Part shown: piece after piece, positions 16,136-24,407 of the stretch
Numbering within the stretch: the first letter of the stretch is position 1
How the letters are laid out: every line of letters starts with the position of its first letter
Assembly (NCBI GenBank): GCA_013314735.1
Contig: JABUFD010000002.1
Span: forward strand, 1-64,000
DNA: 64,000 bases
Reading direction: 5' to 3'
Source: Anaerolineae bacterium
GTDB taxonomy: Bacteria > Chloroflexota > Anaerolineae > Anaerolineales > Anaerolineaceae
Position numbers and translations under genes: made by a program
Notes under the pieces: model-generated
The model's input: the letters and a program-made list of their open reading frames with translations, nothing else
What the model was told of the DNA's origin: nothing
The model's database searches: none

Positions 16136-16801
16136 TTATTTCTTCTTTTGCTTGATCATTATTTGCAGGACTGAAACGAAAGCCAGACCCAATCCGATCA
16201 AATAGACTGGCCAGTTAAATTGGGTTGGCCTTAAATCGTTTAGTGCAGCAGTGGATGCGGGTAATATCTGAATTGCATCTGCCATGAAAGAATAAAGCAA
16301 CAACAATACGCCCAAGATGAGTGGAATCCAAATAGATTGTGGAAAATGGACGGGGTTATTATTCACATTTTCCCTAAGCACTGCCACGCCCCCCGTGATC
16401 ATCAATATCGAAATTAAAACAGGAGAGAGTACTGGACCCCACCAGGGTAGAGGAATTAAGAATAATAAGTCGGGATCCAAAAGGCTTTTAGGCCAGCCGA
16501 TGAAAACGTTTAACCAGAGGTAATAAAAAATATCCCAAACACCAAATGCGATGAGCGTATAGCTCAAACGAGATTGATTATTATGCCCTGCGATCCATCC
16601 AATTGCCAGGAGCATAATTAAGGTTGCCAGCTCTCTTCCTATTTCGATGACAGCGATTTGCTGGTCAAAAGGTGGAACCTGAAGAATCAAGTCGCCAATA
16701 CCGAATAATCGTCGTAAATATACAACGATGGCAGCTTCCAGGTACGCCATGGAGATTGAAAAAATGGAGATCCAGATTATCTTTGAAACCAGTCGCTTCA
16801 T
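16136..16801 (-). CDS. Six-helix membrane protein of unknown function
   Basis: The 221-residue protein contains about six hydrophobic segments: IIWISIFSISMAYLEAAIVV, ELATLIMLLAIGWIAG, TLIAFGVWDIFYYLWLNVFI, LSPVLISILMITGGVAVL, IPLILGVLLLLYSFMA and LIGLGLAFVSVLQIMI. The GVWDIFYYLWL segment is distinctive, but I know no characterised relative. It overlaps the thioesterase gene by 4 bases and so is translationally coupled to it. Its operon suggests a membrane or lipid role; nothing in the sequence proves this. Confidence 0.65.
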   Translation of the reverse strand: MKRLVSKIIWISIFSISMAYLEAAIVVYLRRLFGIGDLILQVPPFDQQIAVIEIGRELATLIMLLAIGWIAGHNNQSRLSYTLIAFGVWDIFYYLWLNVFIGWPKSLLDPDLLFLIPLPWWGPVLSPVLISILMITGGVAVLRENVNNNPVHFPQSIWIPLILGVLLLLYSFMADAIQILPASTAALNDLRPTQFNWPVYLIGLGLAFVSVLQIMIKQKKK

Positions 16802-17241
16802 GCTTCTGGCTCCAAAAATTGCTCTGCCACCTTGTCGAAAAAATGATTTGCTTCTGCGTAAATTCCTTTTGCAGAAACAGCTACAGACCCATCCGGTAAT
16901 AAAATTTCACCAAGCGCAAGTATGCGCCTTTCGGTCTTACCGCTCATTACCGCTTGTATTTTTACTGGTTTTCCCAATGGTATTGGTTTGCGATAATCAA
17001 TCGACAGGTTTGCAGTGACAACCTTGTAGCCGGAATGGAAAACGGCCAATCCCATGGCTTCGTCCATAACTGCTGCCGAAGCGCCTCCGTGTACAAATCC
17101 TGGTGGTCCTTGTTGAAAATCACTAAACTCGAAGGAAGCAAAAATATGATTTCCCGCCATTAGTTGCCAGGCAATCCCAATACTCTTGGGATTCGACTTC
17201 CCACAAACAAAACAAGATCCATGGTCAGGTAAAAAATCCAT
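16798..17241 (-). CDS. PaaI-type hotdog thioesterase
   Basis: The 147-residue protein has the PaaI pattern FVHGGASAAVMDEAMGLAV (about 48-66) with the catalytic Asp/Glu on the central helix, then TANLSIDYRKPIPLGKPV. The N-terminal CFVCGKSNP with two close Cys is common in one branch of this family. It would hydrolyse an acyl-CoA. Its place between two plsY-like genes suggests release or trimming of fatty acyl groups. Length is standard. Confidence 0.85.
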   Translation of the reverse strand: MDFLPDHGSCFVCGKSNPKSIGIAWQLMAGNHIFASFEFSDFQQGPPGFVHGGASAAVMDEAMGLAVFHSGYKVVTANLSIDYRKPIPLGKPVKIQAVMSGKTERRILALGEILLPDGSVAVSAKGIYAEANHFFDKVAEQFLEPEA

Positions 17242-17252
17242 TCAAGTCTCCT

Positions 17253-17942
17253 CTAAAAATCTCGTGGTTCTCTGCGAATCCATGCCTGGTGGTCCTGGAT
17301 ATCACGATCCAAAAATATTCGCCGGAGGATTACTTTACGCCGTTCGGTTTGATTGGTTGGTAGTGGCCGTTGATTGGCTTCCAACCTTTTGATCAAAGTA
17401 ATTAACACCATAAGAATAGAACACCAAAAAACGATGGAAGGGCCGCCCATCCAGGCGGCAAAGATTGGCAGGAGAATTACGACAAACAAGGGGATGGCTG
17501 CGGAATGAAAAAGATTACCTAATCCTAAACCAGCCAAAACGATTAAAACCCCCCAGGGGAAAAGAACCAGCAATTCACCCAAAAAAGGACTAAAACCACG
17601 CCCGCCATGAAAATTTAAGTAAATAGGCCAGTTATGACCAATCATTGCAGAAAAACCTGCCAGCATCGCAACCACTTCCCCCATCCCCAGGCGTAAACCA
17701 AGCCAGGTGGGAATTGCGCCTTTGAATATATCGAATAGCCCGACCGGAATTATCGCCCATTTTGCTACATGCTCCCAGACCATGGAGGCACTGACTGTTC
17801 CGCTGCCGTATTGCCTTAAATCTATTCCTTTGAGCCATTTTCCGGCCAGATAGCCGCTTGGTATCGAACCGAAAAGATACCCAAAAATCATGAGAAATAT
17901 AGTCGTCACTACCGGTATGGTTTGTGCAAAGTTAACAATCAT
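17253..17942 (-). CDS. Divergent PlsY-family acyltransferase paralogue
   Basis: I take the ATG at 17942 (229 residues; GAGG 6 bases upstream) over a TTG at 17948. The protein resembles PlsY in FGYLFGSIPSGYLAGKWLKG, FDIFKGAIPTWLG and GHNWPIYLNFHGGRGFSP. Its phosphate-loop region reads GSGTVSASMVWEHV where PlsY has GSGNxGxTNxLR, so the Thr-Asn pair is lost. It may act on another acceptor or be inactive. The motif near GGRG is better kept than in the first paralogue. It sits between thioesterase and DegV genes. Confidence 0.8.
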   Translation of the reverse strand: MIVNFAQTIPVVTTIFLMIFGYLFGSIPSGYLAGKWLKGIDLRQYGSGTVSASMVWEHVAKWAIIPVGLFDIFKGAIPTWLGLRLGMGEVVAMLAGFSAMIGHNWPIYLNFHGGRGFSPFLGELLVLFPWGVLIVLAGLGLGNLFHSAAIPLFVVILLPIFAAWMGGPSIVFWCSILMVLITLIKRLEANQRPLPTNQTERRKVILRRIFLDRDIQDHQAWIRREPRDF

Positions 17943-17971
17943 AAGCAACCTCTTTGACGATTTTTACTCTT

Positions 17972-18844
17972 CTACTCATACAGATAACCTAATCCAATCA
18001 AGCCTGGTCCGGCATGCGCTCCCATGACTGGTGTGAACTCGCCGATTGGAATATCCAACGTTGGGTACAGTTCCTTTAACGATTGTCTCAGTACTTCAGC
18101 TTCTTCAACTGCATCAGCATGCATCACTGATAAACCTAATTTCGTAAAACCAGGCGTTTCTTTAGCTAGGATCGAAAGAATCCCAGGAATTATTTTTTCT
18201 TTTTTACGGATAATCGTGGAAGGCGCTACGATTCCTTCATCGTTAATGGTTAAAATTGGTACGATCTGAAGTACGCTGCCAACCAGGTATGCTGCTTTTC
18301 CAATCCGACCACCTTGGGCGAGATAGTCCAATGAGTCCAACGCAGCGATCAATCCCGACCTATGTCTGGCGTCCATTAAATATTGGACTACGTCTTCAAT
18401 TGTTTCGCCCGCTCGCAACCGCTTTGCTGCTTCAACCGCCAGCAACCCTTGTGGAGCTGCAGCCCTTAAACTATCAATGACGGTCACTTTATTCCTGGGA
18501 TATTCACCCGATAGCATTTTGGCTGCATCAACTGCAGCGGTGTAATCAGAGCTTAATTTCCCCGAAAGAGAAATACAAAGCACATCGCTTTCCTGTTGGT
18601 CAATAATTCTCTTAAAGCACGCATAGTATTGTCCGACGTTGGGCGCAGCGGTCTTTACTTCAATCTTTTGCGTGCGCATTTTCTGGTAAAGATCACTAGG
18701 AAAGAGATCAATACCGTCCAGATATTCTTTCCCTTCAACTATGATGACCAACGGAAGAATTACAATGCCTAATTGACTGGCAATTTCTGGCGGCACCTGG
18801 GCTGCGCTGCCCGTTACAACAACCGGCGTGTTTTGAGGTTTCAT
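17972..18844 (-). CDS. DegV-family protein (second, divergent paralogue)
   Basis: The 290-residue protein keeps the DegV fold pattern (ILPLVIIVEGKEYLDGIDLF, GGRIGKAAYLVGS, GAHAGPGLIGLGY), but where DegV has TSQPS it reads TAAPN, and the N-terminal DSxxDL reads GSAAQVP. It overlaps the exporter lipoprotein gene by 4 bases. Coupling of a putative lipid-binding protein to an ABC exporter is unusual and suggests that the exporter and the lipid genes serve one task. The ligand is unknown. Confidence 0.85.
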   Translation of the reverse strand: MKPQNTPVVVTGSAAQVPPEIASQLGIVILPLVIIVEGKEYLDGIDLFPSDLYQKMRTQKIEVKTAAPNVGQYYACFKRIIDQQESDVLCISLSGKLSSDYTAAVDAAKMLSGEYPRNKVTVIDSLRAAAPQGLLAVEAAKRLRAGETIEDVVQYLMDARHRSGLIAALDSLDYLAQGGRIGKAAYLVGSVLQIVPILTINDEGIVAPSTIIRKKEKIIPGILSILAKETPGFTKLGLSVMHADAVEEAEVLRQSLKELYPTLDIPIGEFTPVMGAHAGPGLIGLGYLYE

Positions 18845-20136
18845 TTTCCGATAAAAATGACATCCGCGGGCATGCCGGGTTTCAACTCAAGATTTGTATT
18901 GGGCACAGTGATCTTCACTGCGTAAACGGTGGTTTTCCGACCGTCAACGGTTTGAACGTTTCGAGGCGTAAATTCAGCCTGGTCCGAGATGTAAGAAACA
19001 GTCCCAGTGAATTTTTCTCCTGGGAACGAATCAACTGCAATCGAGACGATATCACCCAACTTGATTTTTCCGTATTCCGTTTCAGGAATGTAAACCGTAA
19101 GACTCACTTCATCAAGTTGTCCAATGGTTAACGCAACGCTTCCTGGAACAAGCATTTCACCTTCTTCCAGATTTCGGGTCAGAACAATTCCATCAGTCGG
19201 GGAGGAGATGATTGTCTTTTCCATTTGGATATCAATCAGAGCCAGGGCTGCTTGCGCCTGCGCCAAAACGGCTTCTGCTTGCTGCACGCCTGAATCCGCT
19301 GCCTGGACCATTAAAGATTGGTCGCCACTTTCCAGGGAGGTTAAATAATCCACCGCTCGATCCATCCGTTCTTGTGCAACGCGGACACGTGCCCGCGCTT
19401 CAAGAACTTCTGTCGCTGCCTGAGTAGTTAATAGGCGATTGTAGTCTGTTTGAGCAGAACTTAGCTCTGTTTTTGCCGTGTCATAAAGATCATTCGCATA
19501 ATTGGAAATATCTTCTTTGTCCTGTGCACCATTAGCCTGCGTTAGCACCTGATCAGCAATTAAGAATGCAGCTTGTGCGTCTGCTAATCGTTTCTCGGCT
19601 GACAAAAAATCCCGTGAGGAATTATTAGCCAGGACTTTTTTAAGATTTTCTTTTTCTATATCCAAATCTGCAGCAGCCGCATCTACTTCTGACTTGGCCG
19701 AATTGATTTTTTCCTCTTTGTCAAAATACCACACCGGAAGATCAAATTCCTCGGGTTGAGGGATATTCCAACTATTGATACGATTTTGTTGATCTTGTAA
19801 CCGGGCGTTATTCACCGCAATATCATATTGAATCCTGGCTGAATTTACAGCCTTTTCCGCTACGGTTACTGCGGCAGAAGCCTGGTCCCGTTGCGCTTGA
19901 AGTAACGCATCATCCAACTGGAAAAGTACATCGCCTTTTTTAACCTGGGAGCCTTCATTCACATCGACAGAGACAACTGTGCCACCAATCTGAGAAGCAA
20001 TGTTGATCTCGGTAGCTGAAATAATCCCTGACGCCTTGAGCTCATTGGTGCCATTTCCGTTGATCCCCTGGCAACCGGTCAATGAAATTGCAAGGACAAG
20101 AAAGCAGGATGCAAAGATTAAAACGTGTTTTTTCAT
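18841..20136 (-). CDS. HlyD/MFP-family periplasmic adaptor lipoprotein
   Basis: The 431-residue protein has a lipoprotein signal peptide ending in LTGC with Cys22. After it come a lipoyl-like half (GGTVVSVDVNEGSQVKKGDV), a long coiled-coil region (about 85-290, rich in Ala, Gln and Glu), the second half (SPTDGIVLTRNLEEGEML) and a C-terminal beta domain ending PGMPADVIFIGK. This is the adaptor of a YbhG/MacA-like ABC export system. A lipid anchor fits a monoderm-like envelope. It is the third component of the operon after two ATPases and a permease. Confidence 0.9.
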   Translation of the reverse strand: MKKHVLIFASCFLVLAISLTGCQGINGNGTNELKASGIISATEINIASQIGGTVVSVDVNEGSQVKKGDVLFQLDDALLQAQRDQASAAVTVAEKAVNSARIQYDIAVNNARLQDQQNRINSWNIPQPEEFDLPVWYFDKEEKINSAKSEVDAAAADLDIEKENLKKVLANNSSRDFLSAEKRLADAQAAFLIADQVLTQANGAQDKEDISNYANDLYDTAKTELSSAQTDYNRLLTTQAATEVLEARARVRVAQERMDRAVDYLTSLESGDQSLMVQAADSGVQQAEAVLAQAQAALALIDIQMEKTIISSPTDGIVLTRNLEEGEMLVPGSVALTIGQLDEVSLTVYIPETEYGKIKLGDIVSIAVDSFPGEKFTGTVSYISDQAEFTPRNVQTVDGRKTTVYAVKITVPNTNLELKPGMPADVIFIGK

Positions 20137-20177
20137 TCGATAACTCCTTTATGAGCTTTTTAGTAGCGTTTGAAAAC

Positions 20178-21314
20178 TTACAGCCTTTTTTGGAACAGTA
20201 AAACGCTGGCAAAGAAGACGACAATGCTAAATAAGGCCATAGGCCAAATCCATACCCACAATGAGGCAAACTCAGCGCCTTTTAGAATAATCCCGCGAAC
20301 GATTTCGAGAAAGTAAGTCACAGGTAATAGGTAACCTGCATAATAAGCCAGCCAGGGCATGTTTTCCCGGGGGAAAAGTAAACCTGCCAATATGAACGAT
20401 GGCATCATGATGAAGGATGCCATATACATGGCTTGCATTTGGGTTTTCGATATGTTCGAAATAAAAACGCCCAGGCCCAGCGATCCCAATAAAAAGATCA
20501 GACTCAAAATGCCCAGGAGTGTAATACTGCCTGCGACTTCCACGCCAAACCAGATCGCCCCAACCGTAACAGTCATGACTACATTTACGAAGGCAACCAC
20601 AACAAAGGGTAGGATCTTGCCGAGCATTAATTCCCATGAGCGAACAGGAGTCACGATTAGCTGTTCTAGGGTTCCCTGCTCACGTTCCCGCACGATGGCG
20701 AAAGCGGTGAGCAATAGGGTTTGTATTTGCAGGATGATGGCAACCAGACCAGGGATCATGAAGTTCATACGCTTCATATCCGGGTTATATAAATATCGTA
20801 AACGGGCATCGACCGGTAGATTTAGTTGCATTCCAGAACCGCTTCGTTCAAGGCGGTTGATTAGGATTTCTTGAGACATGGACTGACTGATTGTCTCGGC
20901 AGCCAATTGCGCGGTTTGGGCAACGGTTGGATTCGATCCGTCAATGTAAAATTGTATGGTTCCAGTCCCCCCCGTGCTGAGGTTTCTGCCGAAATTTTCC
21001 GGGATGTACAGACCAACCTTTACGGTGCCTTCATCCAGCAGCTTTAAAATTTCATTTTCGCTTTGGGCTGAATATGTGTATTTGAAAAATCCGCTTACAG
21101 TCAACTTATCAACCAGGGTGCGACTGTTTTCAGTTTGAGATAAATCAGCAACAACCATCGGTATATCCGTTACATCGTTTGCTACAGCATAACCCAATAA
21201 AAAAAGCATCATAACGGGCATGATAATCACAAGCCCAAGAGTTCGGGGGTCTCGGATAATATGAAGCCATTCTTTTCGAACGATTGTGAACATTCTCCGG
21301 AAACTTTGTCTCAC
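20178..21314 (-). CDS. ABC-2 type export permease (YbhS/YbhR-like)
   Basis: I choose the GTG at 21314 (378 residues) because AGGAGG lies 5 bases before it; a start 54 bases upstream would overlap the ATPase gene and has no such site. The protein has one N-terminal helix (LGLVIIMPVMMLFLLGYAVA), a large external domain (about 40-180) and five helices in the last 200 residues with RELEQGTLEQL-like REREQGTLEQLIVTPV, the ABC-2 permease pattern of the YbhS/YhhJ type. Only one permease gene is present, so it probably forms a homodimer. Confidence 0.9.
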   Translation of the reverse strand: MRQSFRRMFTIVRKEWLHIIRDPRTLGLVIIMPVMMLFLLGYAVANDVTDIPMVVADLSQTENSRTLVDKLTVSGFFKYTYSAQSENEILKLLDEGTVKVGLYIPENFGRNLSTGGTGTIQFYIDGSNPTVAQTAQLAAETISQSMSQEILINRLERSGSGMQLNLPVDARLRYLYNPDMKRMNFMIPGLVAIILQIQTLLLTAFAIVREREQGTLEQLIVTPVRSWELMLGKILPFVVVAFVNVVMTVTVGAIWFGVEVAGSITLLGILSLIFLLGSLGLGVFISNISKTQMQAMYMASFIMMPSFILAGLLFPRENMPWLAYYAGYLLPVTYFLEIVRGIILKGAEFASLWVWIWPMALFSIVVFFASVLLFQKRL

Positions 21315-21324
21315 ATGAACCTCC

Positions 21325-22278
21325 TTATTCAATATCCGTCCGTACCTGCTGGCGATTCTCTTGATCAACTAAAGAAACAAACACATCTTCCAGAGATGGA
21401 AGTACTCTTTCGATTCGGTGAACTTGGATTTGATTTTCAGACAATATCTTGAGGATCAGTTCCTTTTCATTTTCATTCGATAAGAGTAAATGCAAGAGCA
21501 CACCATGAGCCGCGACATCCTCCACCTCTGCCAGGGATTTCAAAATATGTTCTGCCTTTCCTGGGGCATTACAATCCACCTCGTATAAATATCCCCGCAT
21601 ATTGTTTTTTAGCGTATCAGGGTCATTTAAGGCGATCAGTCGAGAACGATACATCATGCCAATCACATTACAGAATTCGGCTTCATCCATGTAATGGGTA
21701 GTAGCCAACACACTTACCCCCTTACCAGCCATGGTGTAAATCATTTCCCAAAATTCACGCCGGGATACAGGGTCAACACCGGCAGTGGGTTCATCTAAAA
21801 ACAACATAGGGGGTTCATGAACAATAGCGCAGGCTAAGGCCAGCCGCTGTCGCCAGGCACCTGAAAGGTTATGAGTCAATTGTTTTTCATGGCCGCGCAA
21901 TCCGGCCATTTCAATCAAATCGTCAATTCGTTGTTTTATTCGATCATTTTGGATGCCGTAAAGGTTTGCATAAAACCAAAGGTTTTCGTACACTGTCAGG
22001 TCGTTATATAAGGAGAATTTTTGCGACATATAGCCAATATTGCGTTTGACTTGTTCTGATTGGCCTGCCACATCAAAGCCCAGCACTCTAGCCTCTCCTC
22101 CAGTCGGTTTTAACAGGCCACAAAGCATTCGGATGGTCGTTGTCTTTCCAGCCCCGTTCGGGCCAAGTAATCCAAAAATCTCACCTTTGGGTATTTCAAA
22201 ACTGATGTGGTCCACAGCCGTAAAATCTCCAAAATTACGTGTTAGCTGATGAACTTCGACAGAATTTTCTCGTTTCAT
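21325..22278 (-). CDS. ABC exporter ATPase (second of two)
   Basis: The 317-residue protein has Walker A GPNGAGKT at 39-46, Q-loop IGYMSQKFSLY, Walker B LFLDEPTAGVD and the H-loop TTHYMDEAEFC. The signature reads LSGAWRQRLALA in place of LSGGQ, a change tolerated in many ABC-2 export ATPases. The last ~90 residues form the regulatory tail typical of YbhF/CcmA-like exporters. It overlaps the upstream ATPase gene by 4 bases. In E. coli YbhF these two ATPase domains are fused in one chain; here they are separate. Confidence 0.92.
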   Translation of the reverse strand: MKRENSVEVHQLTRNFGDFTAVDHISFEIPKGEIFGLLGPNGAGKTTTIRMLCGLLKPTGGEARVLGFDVAGQSEQVKRNIGYMSQKFSLYNDLTVYENLWFYANLYGIQNDRIKQRIDDLIEMAGLRGHEKQLTHNLSGAWRQRLALACAIVHEPPMLFLDEPTAGVDPVSRREFWEMIYTMAGKGVSVLATTHYMDEAEFCNVIGMMYRSRLIALNDPDTLKNNMRGYLYEVDCNAPGKAEHILKSLAEVEDVAAHGVLLHLLLSNENEKELILKILSENQIQVHRIERVLPSLEDVFVSLVDQENRQQVRTDIE

Positions 22279-23222
22279 ACAGGATGCTCCTGTGATTCAA
22301 CCAGGTAAATGAATACATCTTCCATTGTGATTCGTGCTTCACGTAAAATTGTGATTTCTGCTCCTGCCTTTTTTAATGCGTCTTTCAAATATTCTTGGAC
22401 GGCCATCGAATTGTTCACCGAAAGACGTAAACGATCACCAACCGCCCGCCATTGGATCACTCCATCGATACTATCCGCCACCTGTCGCAGAGTTCCTCTC
22501 GGTCTTGCTTTGACCTCAATAATCTTGAAGGGCATCTGTTGTTCCATATCCACTGGCGACCCCGAAATTAAACTTTTCCCCTGGTAGATAATGCTGACAA
22601 CGTCACACCGCTCTGCTTCATCCATATAGGGCGTGCTAACAACGATAGTGACTCCTCTTTCGATTACTTTTGCTAAAAGTTGCCATAATTCCCGACGTGA
22701 AACCGGATCTACTCCCGTTGTTGGTTCATCCAGAAGTAGAATTTCGGGTTCATGGATCATCGCGCAAGCCAGAGCCAATTTTTTGCTCATGCCGCCGGAA
22801 AGATTTTCACTTCGCCGAGATGCAAACTCAGTCAATCGAGCAAATTCTAATAATTCTGCGATCCGTTTTTTTTGTTTTTCGCGGGAAACGCCATTCATAT
22901 CCGCAAAAAAGCGAAGGTTTTCTAAAACGCTTAGGTCTGGATATAAACTAAATGCTTGAGGCATATATCCAATTCGAGATCGAACTTGCTCGGATTGTTT
23001 AATTACATCAAAACCGTCTATTTGGGCAGATCCTGAGGTAGGGGTTAACACGGTTGATAAAATCCGAAGCAGTGTGGTTTTACCCGCTCCATCTGGTCCT
23101 ACAATGCCATAGAGTTGACCAGCTTCTACATGCAGGTCGTAATTGTCCAAAGCAGAACGGCTCTCTTTTGACTGGGAAGGATATCGCTTGGTTAGATTAA
23201 ACGTTTCGATTGAGGTTGTCAT
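22275..23222 (-). CDS. ABC exporter ATPase (first of two)
   Basis: The 315-residue protein has Walker A GPDGAGKT at 42-49, Q-loop IGYMPQAFSLY, signature LSGGMSKKLALACA, Walker B LLLDEPTTGVD and a TPYMDEAERC segment in which the switch His is replaced by Pro. With the second ATPase, which keeps the His, it would form a heterodimer with one complete site. It is the first gene of the exporter operon and is preceded by the 25-bp motif also found before the regulator gene at 23973. Confidence 0.92.
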   Translation of the reverse strand: MTTSIETFNLTKRYPSQSKESRSALDNYDLHVEAGQLYGIVGPDGAGKTTLLRILSTVLTPTSGSAQIDGFDVIKQSEQVRSRIGYMPQAFSLYPDLSVLENLRFFADMNGVSREKQKKRIAELLEFARLTEFASRRSENLSGGMSKKLALACAMIHEPEILLLDEPTTGVDPVSRRELWQLLAKVIERGVTIVVSTPYMDEAERCDVVSIIYQGKSLISGSPVDMEQQMPFKIIEVKARPRGTLRQVADSIDGVIQWRAVGDRLRLSVNNSMAVQEYLKDALKKAGAEITILREARITMEDVFIYLVESQEHPV

Positions 23223-23226
23223 AAGA

Positions 23227-23251
23227 AAATTTCCAAAAAGACCAAAATATT
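23227..23251 (-). promoter_or_regulatory. Putative operator before the exporter operon
   Basis: This 25-bp stretch just upstream of the first ATPase ATG matches the one at 23974-23998 at 21 of 25 positions, with the shared core TTTCCAAAA-nn-ACCAAA (plus strand). A TTTGG half-site appears twice. It is a likely binding site of the adjacent regulator. Confidence 0.5.
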
Positions 23252-23262
23252 ATCCACAAAAA

Positions 23263-23973
23263 TTATGCTTTAAGCACCGAAGAAAACATGTCATAGATGT
23301 TGTTGGCTAAACGGTTTGCCAATCGAGGTTCCATTTCTGAGACCAGAGACTGGTACCTTTGGACATACTCAAGAATTGGCTGGTCTCTTTCCAAAATTAA
23401 CGAATTGTCTGATGCCAACAAGCCTAAAATAAAACCTCCTAGAATGATGAGCCCTGATTTTGAAAAGGATTCTTTCCATCCAAACATTTGGGGCATTCTC
23501 TCAAGGAGAACTTTTCGTCCCGTATTTTTGCCGAGACGTAAAATTAGCAAAGTTATCACTTCAAAGCAATACCGAAATGTCTCAGGCGCATCTGGCGGTA
23601 TCCTTGCAATTAATTCGTCGGCTAGGTCGCGGTCATGAATATCGCCTGCGAGAATTCTCTTCATAATTTGGGATTTTACGCTTTCCCAGTTGTCTAGATC
23701 AGCACCATTTGCTAATTCTGCAAACCGGTTATAGGTTAATTGTGTTGGAAGAAATACAATTTCAGATCTACCAACCGTACTTTTACCAGCTTCAATACGA
23801 TATTCAGAAGTTACAAACCCCTTTTCTTCAAGAAGGCGAAGCATGTCATAAGCAGTAAAAGGGCTTACTCCAATTCTCTCGGCTAGGGTTGAATAATGAA
23901 TTGGCCCCTTATACTCACGGCACAAGTCCAGTAGACGGCGGATAAAAGTTTCTTGACGGTGTGTAAGCTTCAT
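23263..23973 (-). CDS. Winged-helix regulator of the exporter operon
   Basis: The first ~65 residues (THRQETFIRRLLDLCREYKG, then YSTLAERIGVSPFTAYDMLRLLEEKGFV) form a winged helix-turn-helix like those in LexA-, DtxR- and MarR-type regulators. The other ~170 residues are helical with one hydrophobic stretch (KSGLIILGGFILGLLAS) and form a probable sensor or dimer domain that I cannot name. It precedes the exporter operon by 40 bases on the same strand, and both genes are preceded by the same 25-bp motif, so autoregulation together with exporter control is likely. Confidence 0.75.
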   Translation of the reverse strand: MKLTHRQETFIRRLLDLCREYKGPIHYSTLAERIGVSPFTAYDMLRLLEEKGFVTSEYRIEAGKSTVGRSEIVFLPTQLTYNRFAELANGADLDNWESVKSQIMKRILAGDIHDRDLADELIARIPPDAPETFRYCFEVITLLILRLGKNTGRKVLLERMPQMFGWKESFSKSGLIILGGFILGLLASDNSLILERDQPILEYVQRYQSLVSEMEPRLANRLANNIYDMFSSVLKA

Positions 23974-23998
23974 AAATTTCCAAAATAACCAAAGAATT
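23974..23998 (-). promoter_or_regulatory. Putative operator before the regulator gene
   Basis: This is the second copy of the motif with core TTTCCAAAA-nn-ACCAAA, directly adjoining the regulator start codon on its upstream side and downstream of a minus-strand promoter. Placement between -10 box and ATG suits repression. Confidence 0.5.
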
Positions 23999-24003
23999 GT
24001 TAT

Positions 24004-24032
24004 ATATTATTGTCGAATTTGGGAATTGTCAA
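24004..24032 (-). promoter_or_regulatory. Promoter of the regulator gene
   Basis: On the minus strand a perfect TTGACA (24027-24032) is followed after 17 bases by TAATAT (24004-24009, 4 of 6 to consensus). It points toward the regulator gene at 23973. Confidence 0.6.
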
Positions 24033-24085
24033 GGCACTTGCTATTGTTGACACATAATTTACGTTAAAAATGATGAAAACATGAC

Positions 24086-24114
24086 TTGACGAACCCACGT
24101 TAAACAGATACTAT
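24086..24114 (+). promoter_or_regulatory. Promoter-like sequence upstream of the tRNA fragment
   Basis: TTGACG at 24086-24091, a 17-base spacer and TACTAT at 24109-24114 form a plausible rightward promoter. The transcript would pass the tRNA-like fragment and end at the terminator near 24299, giving an RNA of roughly 180 bases. No known RNA family is recognisable in 24120-24222. Confidence 0.4.
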
Positions 24115-24224
24115 ACGAACATCGATTAGCTACCGCAGCGTGCCCGGCAAGCGTGTACCAGAGTTCGTCAGGTCGGCTGATTTGCAGAGCCCGCCGCACA
24201 AATGGCACGGATTCAGGATTTTGA

Positions 24225-24269
24225 CTCATAACCCGAAGGTCGATAGTTCGAATCTATCCCCCGCTACTA
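24225..24269 (+). other. 3' fragment of an initiator tRNA, probable attachment-site scar
   Basis: These 45 bases read as a tRNA from the anticodon loop onward: loop CTCATAA (anticodon CAT), CCCGA, variable AGGTC, T arm GATAG-TTCGAAT-CTATC, acceptor CCCCGCT and discriminator A. CTCATAACCCGAAGGTCG is the initiator tRNA sequence of many bacteria. The matching 5' acceptor (AGCGGGG) and D arm are missing; what precedes does not pair. Integrases of ICEs and phages cross over in this part of tRNA genes and leave such fragments. A terminator follows. Confidence 0.65.
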
Positions 24270-24272
24270 ACG

Positions 24273-24300
24273 AAACCAGAGTCAATTTGACTCTGGTTTT
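24273..24300 (+). terminator. Rho-independent terminator after the tRNA fragment
   Basis: AAACCAGAGTC pairs perfectly with GACTCTGGTTT across the loop AATTT, ending in a short T run. It is probably the native terminator of the tRNA locus. Confidence 0.85.
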
Positions 24301-24407
24301 CGATTCGGACTGTGTTACCATGTTGGATGTTGATCGCAATTTTCTATGGCTTCGTACAGACCTAAAATGGTAAGACTTGATGACTTAACTTCAGGAGGTG
24401 TATCACA

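Noticed and set aside
24120-24222. Possible 5' half of a complete or intron-containing tRNA before the fMet fragment.
   Set aside because: No sequence complementary to the acceptor (AGCGGGG) and no D arm could be found.
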